Part shown: piece by piece, positions 34,931 to 47,065 of the stretch | How positions within the stretch are numbered: the stretch's first letter is position 1 | Layout of the letters: every line of letters begins with the position of its first letter | Source of the DNA: Montifringilla adamsi | Lineage: Eukaryota; Chordata; Aves; Passeriformes; Passeridae | Length of the DNA stretch: 64,000 nt | Reading direction: 5' to 3' | Assembly: GCA_017590115.1 (NCBI GenBank) | Contig: JAGGNK010011114.1 | Span: forward strand, 487,733-551,732 | The notes under the pieces: generated by a model | What the model saw: only the letters and a program-made list of their open reading frames with translations | The model's database searches: none | Told to the model about the DNA's origin: nothing | Translations under genes and position numbers: made by a program

Positions 34931-36039
34931 TACTTCCCCTCCTGCTTTTTAAACATATTTATAAATATCCTTAGCGTGATGATATATGAGCCCATTCCCT
35001 CAGGCATCCTTATTAGCAGTGATACCTCCTCCAAAGTGTGCTCCATCAGCAAGAGGATGTTTGCTCTCAGATTTGCACCCACGGGCAATTTTTGGTCCAA
35101 GGGTTCCTCTAGGAGACCGGTGCCTTCCTCAGTTCCCTCCAGGTCAGCTCTGCTCCCTCCTGAGTGGCAGATCCCCGGGGAAAAGCCAGGCAGGAGCTGA
35201 CACTGCCCTCCCTCAATTCTGTGCCGTGCCAGGGCTCGGATCCAGCAGGAAAGAACAGCCCTGTGAGTGTCCAGGGCAGAGGAGGCCCTTTGTCACCTCC
35301 CCTCCCGAGTGTCACACCACAGCCAGGGCAGAGCTTTTGTCTCCACCCACATCCCTGGGTCATTCCTATCACATCCAGCATCTTTTATGGACCCCAGCCC
35401 TCTGCTAAAAATTCTGTACATCATTCCTGGCATTGCTTCAAGCAGCAATGGACCGAGACATTTTCCCTCACAAAGTGCTCTGGAGTGAAAACAACATTTT
35501 CCAAGTAAGGTGCAAGCACTGCAAGAGATTAAAAGGGCTGTGGAAGATCCAGGTTACTTTATGGAAGTATTTTTTTACAATTATGCTACAGAAATTTTTC
35601 TCTTTCAGGTTTAACTTCATTTCACAATAATTGCTCTAACTTCTATTTCCATTCCAGTAATATTTACTGCAATCATATCCATTTAATTTGATCATTTATG
35701 TTCCACTGCTGTGGCCAAAACAGACAGTGCACTGCTTCATGTTACCATTGGTTACACCTTACTAAACCAAACAAAAACAATTATTGTAAACACTCCTGAA
35801 CTGGTGCACATTGCCCTGCAAAGTGTGAGGAAAATGCTTTTAAATTGAATTGTTATCAGGGGGGAAAAAAATTCCCTTTGTTTGTAGTTGCTCTGTGCTT
35901 CACAGCCCAGCTATGGTCTGTTGAGCCAGAATTGTAAGGGATAAGGAATATTAGTAAAAAACCAGTAAGTGTTATTCCACAACAGGCTTCAAAATGAGAT
36001 TATTTCTGCAGATTGTACTTAAACGCTTCTCAGTGTGTG
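34931..36039. other. Unique intronic sequence
   Basis: GC-rich at 35.0-35.4 kb, AT-rich at 35.5-35.95 kb. Nothing is recognised. Confidence 0.5.
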
Positions 36040-36352
36040 TCTTCCTGAGGGGAGCCCACAAGAGAGCTGGAATGTGGACAAGGCATGGAGGGACAGGACA
36101 CAGGGAATGGCTCCCACTGCCAGAGGGCAGGGATGGATGGGATTTTGGGAAGGAATTGTTCCCTGGCAGGGTGGGCAGGCCCTGGCACAGGGTGCCCAGA
36201 GCAGCTGTGGCTGCCCCTGGATCCCTGGCAGTGCCCAAGGCCAGGCTGGACAGGGCTTGGAGCAGCCTGGGACAGGGGAAGATGTCCCTGCCATGGTAGG
36301 GGGGGCACTGGATGGGCTTTAAGTCCTTTCCAACCCAAACCATTTCAGGATT
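36040..36352 (+). mobile_element. CR1 LINE 3' fragment, young-looking
   Basis: CTGGCACAGGGTGCCCAGAG, then CCCTGGATCCCTGGCAGTGC, CCAAGGCCAGGCTGGACAGG, and at the end CTTTCCAACCCAAACCATTT follow the CR1 3' end in sense. Over about 130 bp it is nearly identical to the inverse of the copy at 43771-44100. Confidence 0.9.
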
Positions 36353-36430
36353 TTTTCAAGGTTAGGGCTGCCTGCAGAGAACACCCAAACAGAACAAACA
36401 CAGGCAGGGCAGATGTGAAAACACACATTT

Positions 36431-36462
36431 CAAACAAACAAACAAACAAACAAATAAACAAA
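36431..36462. repeat. CAAA microsatellite
   Basis: Eight CAAA-type units with one T interruption. Confidence 0.93.
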
Positions 36463-36800
36463 CGCCACCTGGACGCAGCCAGTGTTCTGAAGCACTTTTT
36501 GCTGGAAGCCTGGATCTGGTGAGGCCAGAAGTGGGTGTGAGTTTGCCTTTCACCAAGAGGTGCACCAGAAGAGGTGCAGGATGCTGTGTCAGGGTGCTGT
36601 GGGGTGGGATGGGGCTGCCAGCACCAGTGGCTCTTCCCAGATCTCCTTTCTCCATGAATCCCTCCCCTCCTGGCAAGCTTGGCTTTGCTCTGCACCTCTC
36701 ACACCATGCAGCTCCAGCTGGGCTCTGTGCAGTCAGAGCCAGATGGGGACAGGGCAGGGAGCAGCCTGATTTCCCTTGGAGTGCCACTGTGCTTCCACAG

Positions 36801-37005
36801 CTGCTTCCAAAACGGAATGTTCCCTTTGGAACAAAGTGCAGCCTCTAGAGAAAGTGGCAAAGTTGGAGGAGACTGGTGTTTGTGTGGAAAAATGTTCCCT
36901 TTGGAACATTCTGTTCTGCTTCCAAAATGGAATGTTCCCTTTGGAACAAAGTGCAGCCTCTAGAGAAAGTGGCAAAGTTGGAGGAGACTGGTGTTTGTGT
37001 GGAAA
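36801..37005. repeat. 115-bp tandem duplication with hairpin
   Basis: A segment beginning CTGCTTCCAAAACGGAATGT and running to TTTGTGTGGAAA recurs 115 bp downstream with few differences (CTGCTTCCAAAATGG). Between the long identical parts sits AATGTTCCCTTTGGAACATT, an 8-bp inverted repeat with a 4-base loop. The duplicated GTTCCCTTTGGAACA motif thus appears three times. The source element is not recognised. Confidence 0.93.
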
Positions 37006-37494
37006 TTTACTGTCTGGTTGGATTGGGCTCCCACGAGCAAGGAGAATGGACTCTGTGGGTGCTCCATCCCCTAGAAGTGTAACCTCCTGCTGAGAGCTCC
37101 CCAGGAGCACGGCACACAGTCCCCATCACCTGCACATCCCGAAAAGGTGAGCAGAGACAGCTGCCAAGGTGCCCAGGAGGAGGGAAAATCCATCTTTGGG
37201 GCAGGGGATGGCCAGAAAGGCTCGATCAGAGAGCAAAACAAAGCCTGCAAGAGCAGTGATTCTCCTTCTAATCCCAGTTTTGGTGGTGTGGTACAAAAGG
37301 AGGGAAAGGACACAGCCAGCACAGGAGATGTGGCTGTCAATGAATAATCCAAAGGCACTTCTGGAGCAGCCTCCCATCCCAGCAGGCTCAGATTAAAAAC
37401 TGAGTTCTCAGAGGGCAGTGGGGAGAAGAGGGGGAAAGAGGGGGGGAAGTCCTCTCTTCTGCTCCTTCCCTTCCTAAGAAATCCAAGGTAGGGT

Positions 37495-37875
37495 AAGGGA
37501 GCAGGAACAGGAGCAGGAGCAGAGCAGGAGCAGGAGCAGAGCAGGAGCAGGAGCAGAGCAGGAACAGGAGCAGGAGCAGGGACAGGAGCAGGGACAGGAG
37601 CAGGGACAGGAGCAGGGACAGGAGCAGGGACAGGAGCAGGGACAGGAGCAGGGACAGGAGCAGGGACAGGAGCAGGGACAGGAGCAGGGACAGGAGCAGG
37701 GACAGGAGCAGGGACAGGAGCAGGGACAGGAGCAGGCAGGAGCAGAGACAGCGGCAGGAGCAGGAGCAGGAGCAGGAGCAGGGACAGGAGCAGGAGCGCA
37801 GGAGCAGAGACAGGAGCAGGGACAGGAGCAAGGACAGGAGCAGGAGCAGGAGCAGGGACAGGAGCAGGAGCAGGG

Positions 37876-37915
<40 letters not shown>

Positions 37916-38072
37916 AGACAGCGGCAGGAGCAGGAGCAGGAGCAGGGACAGGAACAGGAGCAGGGACAGGAGCAGGGACAGGAGCAGGAGCAGGAGCAGG
38001 GGCAGGAATAGGAACAGGAGCAGCAGCAGAGCAGGGACAGGAGCAGGAGCAAGGACAGGAACAGGAGCAGGG

Positions 38073-38113
<41 letters not shown>

Positions 38114-38132
38114 GACAGCAGCAGGAACAGGG

Positions 38133-38174
<42 letters not shown>

Positions 38175-38273
38175 ACAGGAGCAGGAGCAGGAGCAGCAGC
38201 AGAGCAGGAACAGGAGCAGGAGCAGGAGCAGGGACAGGGACAGGAGCAGGAGCAGGGACAGGAGCAGGAGCAC
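37495..38273. repeat. GGAGCA/GGGACA minisatellite, about 780 bp
   Basis: The array is built on a 6-bp step (CAGGAG, CAGGGA, CAGAGA, CAGCAG) with a strong 12-bp higher-order unit GGAGCAGGGACA in the left half. The plus strand has only one T in the entire array (at 38009). Stop codons need an A on the minus strand, so all three minus frames are almost uninterrupted. This explains open frames of up to 400 codons made only of Leu/Ser/Pro/Ala/Val/Cys repeats; they are not genes. Confidence 0.96.
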
Positions 38274-38839
38274 TCAGCACTCCCAGCACTGCTGGGAAGG
38301 GGAGCTGTGTTCCTGCGGGCTCATCCCTCAGCAGGAAGGACAAGCAATGATTTCCAGGCGCTTGCCTCCCTTTGGTGCTGTTTCAATCCTGTTTGTGCTG
38401 CTGTGGGGGTATTTTATTTCCCAGAGGACAGGTGTGTTTGACAAGCCCCGAGTGTGACATATCTGCTGGCAGGCCCGTCTGGAGACAGGGCTGTGCTCAG
38501 ATGCCTCTGCTGTCTCTGTGCAGAATCTTCTGCTTTCTCCTTTGTTTACCACTGTGATCTCCTGTCCTGTCTGATGCATTCCCTGGCCTGTAAATGCAAC
38601 TTTCATTCTGCACTTAACGGCGCTGAGCGGTTCAATAAATTGCCTTCCAGTCACGCTGCATTGTCTCCCTGCAGTGCCTCCTGTTTGCACACAGAAATAG
38701 TTATTATTCATTCTGGCTGGCACTGAGAACCCACAGAAGGTGAACCTCCACCTGCCTCAGACCTGCCTCGCTTTGTGAGCTGCACCAACACACCAGAATA
38801 AAGCAATTTGCTTTTCCTGCACCCTAAATTCTGCATTAC
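38274..38839. other. Unique intronic sequence
   Basis: Sequence between the minisatellite and the AT-rich block. No feature is recognised. Confidence 0.5.
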
Positions 38840-39345
38840 AAAGCAGTGTGCTTACACCATTCTATTAAATTAATTTTACCAGCTTAATAGTGACTGTTAG
38901 AGAAATGGTGTGCTCAATCTTTGAACACATTTTGGTTCTCTAAAATGGATCTTGGCTTCCCTGTGCTCCATTGCTCCAATGGAAATTGGTATGTTCAACT
39001 TTTTAAAGATTTTTCTTGAGGTGTTTAATCTTATCCTAATAAAGTAAATATTGGTTAATCGAAGCTTAAGCTAGCAAAAAGATTAGAGACATTTAATTAG
39101 TCAAAATTATAGCTCATACTGTTATATAGTAAATTAGATTAGACAGGCTTTACACTTCAAAAACACATTAATGACTGCATGCATTTTCTTAATATTAAAA
39201 TCTTTAATCTTAGATCCCTGAAGATACTAATAAGCCTCTATCCCATCACTGACTTTAACATCATTATTTAAAATCAGCTTTAAGTTACAGGAAGTAATTA
39301 TGCACCAGAAAGAGGCAAAATTATTGACCAGAAAGAGGCAAGCTT
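38840..39345. promoter_or_regulatory. AT-rich candidate conserved element
   Basis: About 500 bp, mobile-element-free and dense in homeodomain-type motifs: AAATTAATTTTACC, GGTTAATCG, CATTTAATTAGTC, AAATTAGATTAGAC, CATTAATGACTGC and GTAATTATGC. It lies between a minisatellite and a CR1, so its contrast with the surroundings is strong. A short direct repeat (ACCAGAAAGAGGCAA) occurs twice at the right edge, 23 bp apart. Confidence 0.35.
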
Positions 39346-39527
39346 GTTCAGAATGTGAGGTTTAGCTGAACCTGCTGTGTTGCTATTGCTAATATGGGGT
39401 GGCAGGGAGCAGCTGGCTGGAATTTAGGGAGAGATGTCCCTGTTCCCACTGCCCTCATGTCCCTCCTTGCACAGGGGCACATCCACCTTTGAGGAACAAA
39501 TGTCTTCTGTCAGGAGATCTTCTTTGT

Positions 39528-39790
39528 AGAGTTTCACAGAACGATCCAGGCTGGAGAAGCCCTCCAGGATCAGCGAGTGCAATCTGTGCCCCATCCCCAC
39601 CTTGTGCCCAGCCCAGGGCACTGAGTGCCACATCAGCCTTCCCTGGGCACCTCCAGGATGGGCACTCCAAACCTGCCTGGGCAGCCCCTGCCAAGGCCCG
39701 AGCACCCTTTCCATGGGGAAATCCTTGCTGATGCCCGAGCTGAGCCTCCCCTGGCCCAGCTGGAGGCTGTGTCCTTGTCCTGTCATGGCT
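39528..39790 (-). mobile_element. CR1 LINE 3' fragment
   Basis: TTTCACAGAACGATCCAGGC, GAAGCCCTCCAGGATCAGCG, CATCCCCACCTTGTGCCCAG, GGATGGGCACTCCAAACCTG and CCCTTTCCATGGGGAAATCC are the antisense of a CR1 3' region. Confidence 0.9.
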
Positions 39791-42700
39791 TCATCTCCCT
39801 GCATGTCCCCAGAGGGGACTGCAGGGACAGCACCAGTGGCTTGTTCTGGCTCCCAGGAGCCCACAGGCACAGATTTCTATTGCATTTTATATATTTAATA
39901 GATTATTGCACATATTGTGTGCAGCACATGTGCATATCTCCAGAAGGCAATTTGGACAGAGGAGCAGAAACCCTGGGATGTTCAGCTGGGGTCAGGAGCC
40001 TCTGGTTCAGGGGCTCAAGCCCAGCCCACACTAAAAGCCTGACAGCAAAACCCTCTGCCCCAGTGTCTGATCTCATTTAGAGGTGCAATTTGTCCTTTTT
40101 TTCCCTACTGGCTCCCCAAAGGAACCTCATCTTTCACCTGAGTCCATTTTGTGCTGCTCCCACGTCCCTGCCCACGCTGCCCAGGGGGACTGGGGAGCAG
40201 GGGGTGGCACTGGGACAACTCAGCAGGGCTGGGGACACTGTGCTCAAGGCATGGGGGAAAGAAGAGGAAATATCTCTTCTTCTAAAGGTAAAATGAAAGC
40301 ATGAGAGGATTGGAAGAGCAAAACAAAGAGGTTCATGTTCCAGCCCTGCTGATTTGGACACTTCCATCCCGCACGTAAATCAGCATTTCTTCTGTCGATG
40401 GAAGTCACAAAGGACAGCAATAAGTACTGGGAACTGACAGTGTTCCTACTTAGAAAGTTCTTCCTCTTTCAGGGACATTTTCTTAATTATCCTAATTTGT
40501 CAAATGTATCTTCAGTTTTACAAGAAGTTTCCTTCTCTGCATTTGTTAAAAGAAAGATAATTGCATCTGGAAAGCAGGAAAATGAAAAGAACCTTAATTA
40601 TGCATTATAATAACAAATGTGTTCTAGTTCAGGTGAGCCAGACCAATTATATGTGATTAGTGAATGGAAACAATTGATGTTTTTGCATTTTCATTTGGGT
40701 CTGCTGACCTTTCCTAGTGAATGAGCTACAATCTGTCTTCCCTTGGTGCTCAACACAGAACAAATATTTTAATTTATAGAGCCATTTGGAGAAATTATTG
40801 CAGTCTGATCAGAGACAAGTTTTACTGAACTTGATCTGTACTCCATTCTCACAGAGGAGAAAAATGATTCTTTGCAGGTCTTTTTTTGAAAGGACACACA
40901 AGGAGGTGAGGCTTTGGATTTCCTCTGGTAGTGTTGACAGAGTGGAAGAAAAAGTAATTAAAACTTTTATTAAAAATTAAGCTGCCTTTAATAGATCCTT
41001 CATTTTCCTCTGTGATGTGATTTTTGGAGTTTACTTTTGCTTAGCACTTCTGAGTCTCTTAATCAGGTGCTTGAACCACTTGGGACACTTCAAAATGCCT
41101 TCTTTAATAGAGACACAGAAAAGATGCCGTGCAAATGTAAATCACCAGCAGCTCCAGCAACTCCTTATTTTACCAAACCCCAGCTTAGGGAGAAGTGTTG
41201 CTAAGAAAATCAGTTCAAATGGGCTGTAAGAACAGATCAAAGCCTTGCAATTACTGTGTCCCACTTACTTCAGCTGATATTTTCCTTCTGAGTATTTTGT
41301 CCCCCCTCAGAAGTTCAGCCAGCACAGCTGGGTCCTGCTCAGCAGCAGCAGCAGCAGGATATTCTGCAATTAATGCAATATTCCATGAGCCCATCCCTCC
41401 CAGACCGTGCCTTTGGAGAAACCTTTGCAGATTCCCTGGGTCCCAGCCAGGTTGTACATCCTGGACGCAGCGGGAAGGCAGCAGGGCTGCCCAGAGGGAG
41501 CTGAGGGCAGAATTTGGCTGCTCACAACAATGATGAGGGACAGGAGAGAAACCCCCCGCGCCTCAGAAGGCACAGAGAGCTTGGGACAGGAAAAGGCTGC
41601 TTTGTTCTGGGTGAATCTGACACAGCCCTGGGGGGCTTCACCACACCTCCACTGTGAACGTGATTCCATCATCAGAGGTAACGGCACGTTCACTCTCACT
41701 GCGATTAACTGCAGTAACCTTCAGGAAGAACAGAAGCCCACGGCAGGGTACCTGATGGCTCAGACTTGGAGAAAGGATGTGCATGGAGGCACGGCAGAGG
41801 TGGCCACACTGAAATTCCATGTGGGAGGGACCTAAAAAGGAGGCACCTAAAAGCCTGACCATTTTTTAACACGGGTATCAGGTGATCAAAGATCCACCCA
41901 TCCACAGTGTTCTGTGACACCAGACAAGCTGGAAGAGGAGGGGGTGAAAGGAAGAAAGAACCTGTAGATTTTCCTGGCCTTTTTCTCTTACAATCCTCAA
42001 GGATGTGTGCACAGAAAAGCAGCTTTTCATTCCAGTGTAATAACACTAAGCATTACCTTCCCAATTGCAACTGATAAAGTTATTTCCCCCATAATCAGAG
42101 AGCATTTCCTCCTGTGCAATTGGGGAGATAATGATGAGTATTTCCGTGCTGGGAACTTTGGGACTGAACACAGATTAGAGGCTAGCTGTCCCCATGCATG
42201 TTCTGCAATCACTGGCTGCTAGAATTAATCAAAGCTAAATTGTCTTCCCAATTCTGGAGCACAGAGTGAGGATTGCTGTTAGCTCTGCACGCGGGCAAGC
42301 ACAGAGGGATCCAGGGAGGACGGGGAGCATATGGCAGATGAGTAGGAAGGGAAGTGGATTTGCATAAGTTATGTTTTTTGACATCAGGAGGAATTTTTTC
42401 ACAGAAAGGGATCTTAAACCTCACCTGGTTCCTTTTGGAAGACAGATATATTTGCCAGGAAATTAATACTCCCACCTTTACCTAGGAATTTCTTCAAGCA
42501 GTTCTCACCTATCCATGCTGCTCATGTCCATGGGAATTTACCTGCCGAGGTGGAAGGCAGGTGATGCACCAGCACCACAGGGGCTGAGGTGGAGACTCCA
42601 ATCCTCTCCCCAGCAGGAAAGATTTAAGGCTTTGAGGGTATCCACCCTCAAACTGCACAGCTGACAGTTCCTGCTCACACAAGCCCCACAGCCAGGAGGG

Positions 42701-43770
42701 TTCCTGCCCAGAGCTGGATCCCAGGTGGGGAATGTCCCTGGCAGAGGTGGGGCTGCACCCACACCTATGAGAACCAGAGCAGTCCAGCCCTGGAGCCTCT
42801 CCCTGCCGTTCCTGCTCCTCCTTCCCACAGCCCAGGTGAGATGAGCCTCTCCTCAGGGGGGAAGCAGACACCAGTGCACATTTCTCACCCTGCCTTCAGC
42901 CACCCTCGCGTGTAAATGGAAACATTTACAAAAGGACAAATGGAAACATTTATAAAAGGACAGCCACCCCAGCTGCAGCAGCTGGAGCTGTAGAGCTCCC
43001 CTGAGCTGCACAGCGAAAAACACTCACTGCAGTGGCCAGCAGCAGCAGCTCACTGCCAGGTTATCCTGACACATCCTACACGAAGTTAGCTACTACCTAC
43101 CTGTGCACCAGCAGTGATTGTTTATTCATTAGGAAATGCATTTCTTACCAGACTGAGGAGCAGTGCTTTTCCCTGAGCCTGGCCTGCACAAACCCCACAG
43201 TTTATGCTTTCCAAAGGCCTGTGCTGAATATCCCTTTAATCTGGTTAAGATTTATCACCTGGGAAGTGTAAGTCTTGCCTGCTTGTGAAGAGAAAACTAA
43301 AAATCAGATGAGGAATAGTGCAGCAAAAGTTTAGTGCGTGTTAGTGTTCCACTCGTAAATTGAGATATTTTTCTGTTTTACTCTCTCAGCTATTTCAGAC
43401 TCTTCTGTGCTGCAGTCTGACATGGTGGGTAATTCATCAGCCTGTATGTCTTTTATTATTATTACCATTACCAAAAAATCTTGAGTTTAGGAGAAACAAA
43501 ACAATAATTTTGCAATAATGTCACAACACGCTGGGTAAGAACATAATAAACCTTGTTATTATGGTGCTGGAATAGCAAGGAATCACTGGGCACGGTACAC
43601 AGGAGCGTTCATCCAGAATGCTTAAAACCACCCCACAGATAAAATGAAGTTTCAGACTCAAAGAGACTCACAAAGAGCACTCAGCTGCATCTTTTGGGTC
43701 AAAACCTGGATCTGCTCCCGTGGCAGCTCTGGGGCCAGACATTGTGCCAACACACAATGACCGTGGGAGA
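39791..43770. other. Intronic sequence without recognised gene
   Basis: An AT-rich block at 40.6-41.0 kb contains CCAATTATATGTGATTAGTG and CAATTGATG, and may be regulatory. A short CAG run lies near 41.34 kb and a second ATTTGCAT octamer at 42358-42365. A 24-bp tandem duplicate is at 42914-42961. No mobile element is clear. Confidence 0.5.
42914..42961. repeat. 24-bp unit, two copies
   Basis: A unit with core GGAAACATTTACAAAAGGAC is repeated immediately with one change (ACA to ATA). Confidence 0.9.
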
Positions 43771-44100
43771 TCATGGAGTCATGGAAGGTTTTGGGTGGAA
43801 GGCACCTTAAAGGCCATCCCATCCCACCCCTGCCATGGCAGGGACACCTTCCACTGTCCCAGGCTGCTCCAAGCCCTGTCCAGCCTGGCCTTGGGCACTG
43901 CCAGGGATCCAGGGGCAGCCACAGCTGCTCTGGGCACCCTGTGCCAGGGCCTGCCCACCCTCCCAGCCAGGAATTCCATCCCAATATCCCATCCTTCCCC
44001 TCCCTCTGTCAGATTGAAGCCGTTCCCTTCGCCCTGTCCCTCCAGGTCCTTGTAAATATTGTCTCTCCCTCCTTCTTGTGGATCCCTGCTGCGGGGTAAA
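43771..44100 (-). mobile_element. CR1 LINE 3' fragment, young-looking
   Basis: ATCATGGAGTCATGGAAGGT, CCTGCCATGGCAGGGACACC, CAGCCTGGCCTTGGGCACTG and TCCAGGTCCTTGTAAATATT are the antisense of a CR1 3' end. The central part is an almost perfect inverse of the copy at 36040-36352. Confidence 0.92.
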
Positions 44101-44304
44101 CAGGCACAGCCCCACGAGCTGTCAGCACAGGGGTTGATTTAACTGTGCTGACACTCTCTTGGCCCGAATTTTATAACATAAACACGCTCAGGTGACAGAA
44201 CTCCAGCCCCTGGGTCTCTGCTTTGCTGCAGGTCACAGCCCCTGCACGTCCCTGCTCTGGCACCCTTGGAATTCCAGGAGATCAGGGAGCCAACTCTGGC
44301 AGCT

Positions 44305-44480
44305 GGGGGCTGAAAGGGCACTCGGGAGTTTAGGGGAAGTTTTTGGACATGACCTTAGGCAGCATTTTTTTACCAAGAAGGTGCTTAAACTGTGGCACAG
44401 GTTTCCTGGAGAGGTGGTCAGTGCCCAAGCCTGGGGCTACTGTGCCCAAGGCATTTGGATCTTGGCTGGAGGTGGTTTTG
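44305..44480 (+). mobile_element. CR1-like fragment
   Basis: TTTTTACCAAGAAGGTGCTT, CTGTGGCACAGGTTTCCTGG, GAGAGGTGGTCAGTGCCCAA and CCCAAGGCATTTGGATCTTG resemble a CR1 sense segment of an older subfamily. Divergence is high. Confidence 0.6.
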
Positions 44481-46937
44481 AGCTAGAGCAGAAACTCTCC
44501 ACCAGACCAGCTTTTGAGGCTCAAGGTTCCCAGAATCAGCCCAGAACTCCGCTGTCCTTCCTCTGCACTCCAGCAGTGCCCGTGGGTGGCACTTCCCTCC
44601 AAGTGCTGAGCCTGCCACCCAAGCAGAGCCAGAAGGAGCTGATGCAGAGGAATTTCTGGATCAGCAGGGCCTCTCCAGCACGGGAAGCTGTCAGGAAGCT
44701 GTGCAGAGAGCTGCCAGGCTGAGTTAGCAGCGACACTTCCCTCCCACACCCTCAGAGCTCTCTCTGCACGCTCAGGACGGATTCGGCCAGGCTGGGCACG
44801 GCCGGGGACCTTGGCACAGGGAGGGGCAGAACGTGAACAAGAGCACATCTGGGATAACCTCATCAGTGACTGCCCTTCGAGCTTCTGATGGGGTGTGAAA
44901 TGCCATCAGAAAGCTTCCCGCTTTTATCAAATATTCCCTCTTTCAGCAGTAATTCAGACATTGGCAGCGGCGCCTGATGCAAACTGTCTGCGTGCATATG
45001 GTCTGGCAGGAGTGGGAAAACGTGGGGAATTCTGAATATATTGCCTTCCAGAGCACTATTCTGAATACACAGCCTTGCAGGGCAGTTTTCTGAATCTGCT
45101 GCCTTCCAGAACCATGTTTTCTAGCAGCTCAGCCACACACCCAGGAGCAGCAGGCTGAGGCCATGTCCCTGCAGGGAACCTTCTCATCCGTGCAGGAAAT
45201 GAACAGCACGGGAATGCTGAGTGCCAGCAGTGCCATCATGTGCCTCCAGCGCAGGGCATCGCTCTTCACCACACAGCAGGCTCTGGAAGAGAATCTGCCC
45301 TTTTCCTCTGCCTCGGAGTGCTCCACCTCCCAGCCCATCTGCACACTCCAGAGAGGATCCAAAACACGTATCAGGCACTGGCACCTGAATGAAGTATTAA
45401 GCCGGGATCAACAATCAATTTTCTTCTATCAATACACACCAAAGTGGACAAGCTGGACAGAGAAACACAAAGGTTTAAGAGGAAATTCCTGCACCGAGGG
45501 GAAAAAAGCAGCCTCTGTATGAGGATATCAATCCATCATTATTTAAGGATATCATTAATTATCTCAGCCTGGACTCTTGCCTTTACCTCTCCTATTTATT
45601 CCAAGATTGTGAGGAGAAAACAAGTGATTCTGGACACAGGATTTCTGTTCTGTGTCTATTCTGTCTGCAGGACTTTGATGGGCAGCAGGCAGGGATGCAA
45701 AGAGGGATTATCAGTGTCTATCCCTCGGAGAGCCACCCATGGAAACACAGTGCTGATCCCACAGCAAGAGTTTGGATCCAAACCCAAATCCCTCTGAAGT
45801 CTGCCACCTAACTAAGTCACAGAAGAAAAATCACATTCGGTTTTAAATGTTCAAAAACTATAGTGGAGTTCTGAGGCCTAAAGATTTTTGTGGCTTTTTG
45901 GCTCAGCCTGTAAGTCCCGGGAAATGTTTCATCATTTCATGGTTTGCATCTACCCAAAACTCCCCAAGCACTCCCTGAGTCCTGATTTTTACATTTCAAT
46001 TCCATTCAGGTTGGAAGTGGCACAGGATTAGCTCATCTCATCAGGAACGTCAGTTCAGGGGAGTTCACAAATAATTACATTTTAATGAATTCTAGTCATT
46101 TGCAAACTGATTTTTATTTTTTGCTTTTATTAAGTAGGATGCACAATCATGGATTTATCAGCACAAAGAAATTCCTTATCTTGCCACAAGAGCAAATAAT
46201 CAATTTTTTGGGATTAAAGTTTTATTTTTTGGGAGTCATAAGAGATTTTGGGTAGGGGAAGATCTCATACTTTTCAACTTCCCAGTTTTACAGTAAACAC
46301 AAGATGAGAAAAAATACACCACACTGAGATGTCTGTGATAAGAACATCAGGAAGAGATTAAATTTGTGGCTCATCCATTTCTTTCATGTTCCTCAGAAAG
46401 AGAAATAAAATCAGCTCAGAAGAACATGGGAGAAATATAACCTTTGGATCACTGTTTTCATTTTCCTCCAAAGATTTAGGGAGGGGGTTCCCTGGGATTT
46501 TATTTTTCTGCTGTAAACTCCACTAAACCAGCTCAGAATGGCCAAGTGGCAGCGGGACGGGGAGAGGCAGAAATAGGATGACACGAAAGGAGAGCAGAAT
46601 TCACAGCCTGCAGTTTGGACATGCCATTAAGGTGTTTAAATCCTCAGTCTGATAAAGCCTTAGGGAGAAATATCTCCTTGGCTTCCTAAACTGGGCACCA
46701 AAGCTGGTGCCCAAAGTGCTCTCCTGTGGATATTCCAGCCCCCAAGGCAGGAATCGTGGCAAAATACTCCAGGACAATGTGCACCATGTAAAAGGGAGGC
46801 TGGAGAAGGGAGTGACACCTGCTTAGGGATCACATCTGCAGGTCTGCCTTGCAGATCCAGCTGGTCAGAGCTGTTCCACGTTAGATTTTTCCAATGAGAT
46901 GCAGCACTGTCCTCAAATCCAAGCCTGGCTCTGGATG
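44481..46937. other. Intronic sequence without recognised gene
   Basis: A GC-richer part at 44.5-44.9 kb, a 29-bp triplicate near 45.07 kb, and an AT-rich part at 46.05-46.4 kb with TAAT/ATTA motifs. Confidence 0.5.
45030..45116. repeat. 29-bp degenerate repeat, three copies
   Basis: Units start at 45030, 45059 and 45088 with TTCTGAAT and share a GCCTTCCAGA-type middle. Confidence 0.85.
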
Positions 46938-47065
46938 ATCACAGAATCACAGAATATCCTGAGCTGGAAGGGCCCCACAAGGATCATTCAGCCCAGCCCC
47001 GGCCCTGCACAGCAATCCCACCCTGTGCATCCCTGAGAGCGCTGTCCACACAAATTCTCCCAGAA
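46938..47065 (-). mobile_element. CR1 LINE 3' end fragment
   Basis: ATCACAGAATCACAGAATAT, CCTGAGCTGGAAGGGCCCCA, AAGGATCATTCAGCCCAGCC and CCCTGAGAGCGCTGTCCACA match the antisense CR1 terminus of the subfamily that carries CCTGAG(T/C)TGGAAGG. Confidence 0.92.

Noticed and set aside
37071..38273. Long minus-strand open frames (up to 400 codons) rich in Leu, Ser, Pro, Ala and Cys
   Set aside because: They arise because the minisatellite has almost no T on the plus strand and so no stop codons on the minus strand. The periodic six- and twelve-base unit, simultaneous openness of other frames and lack of any domain rule out a gene.
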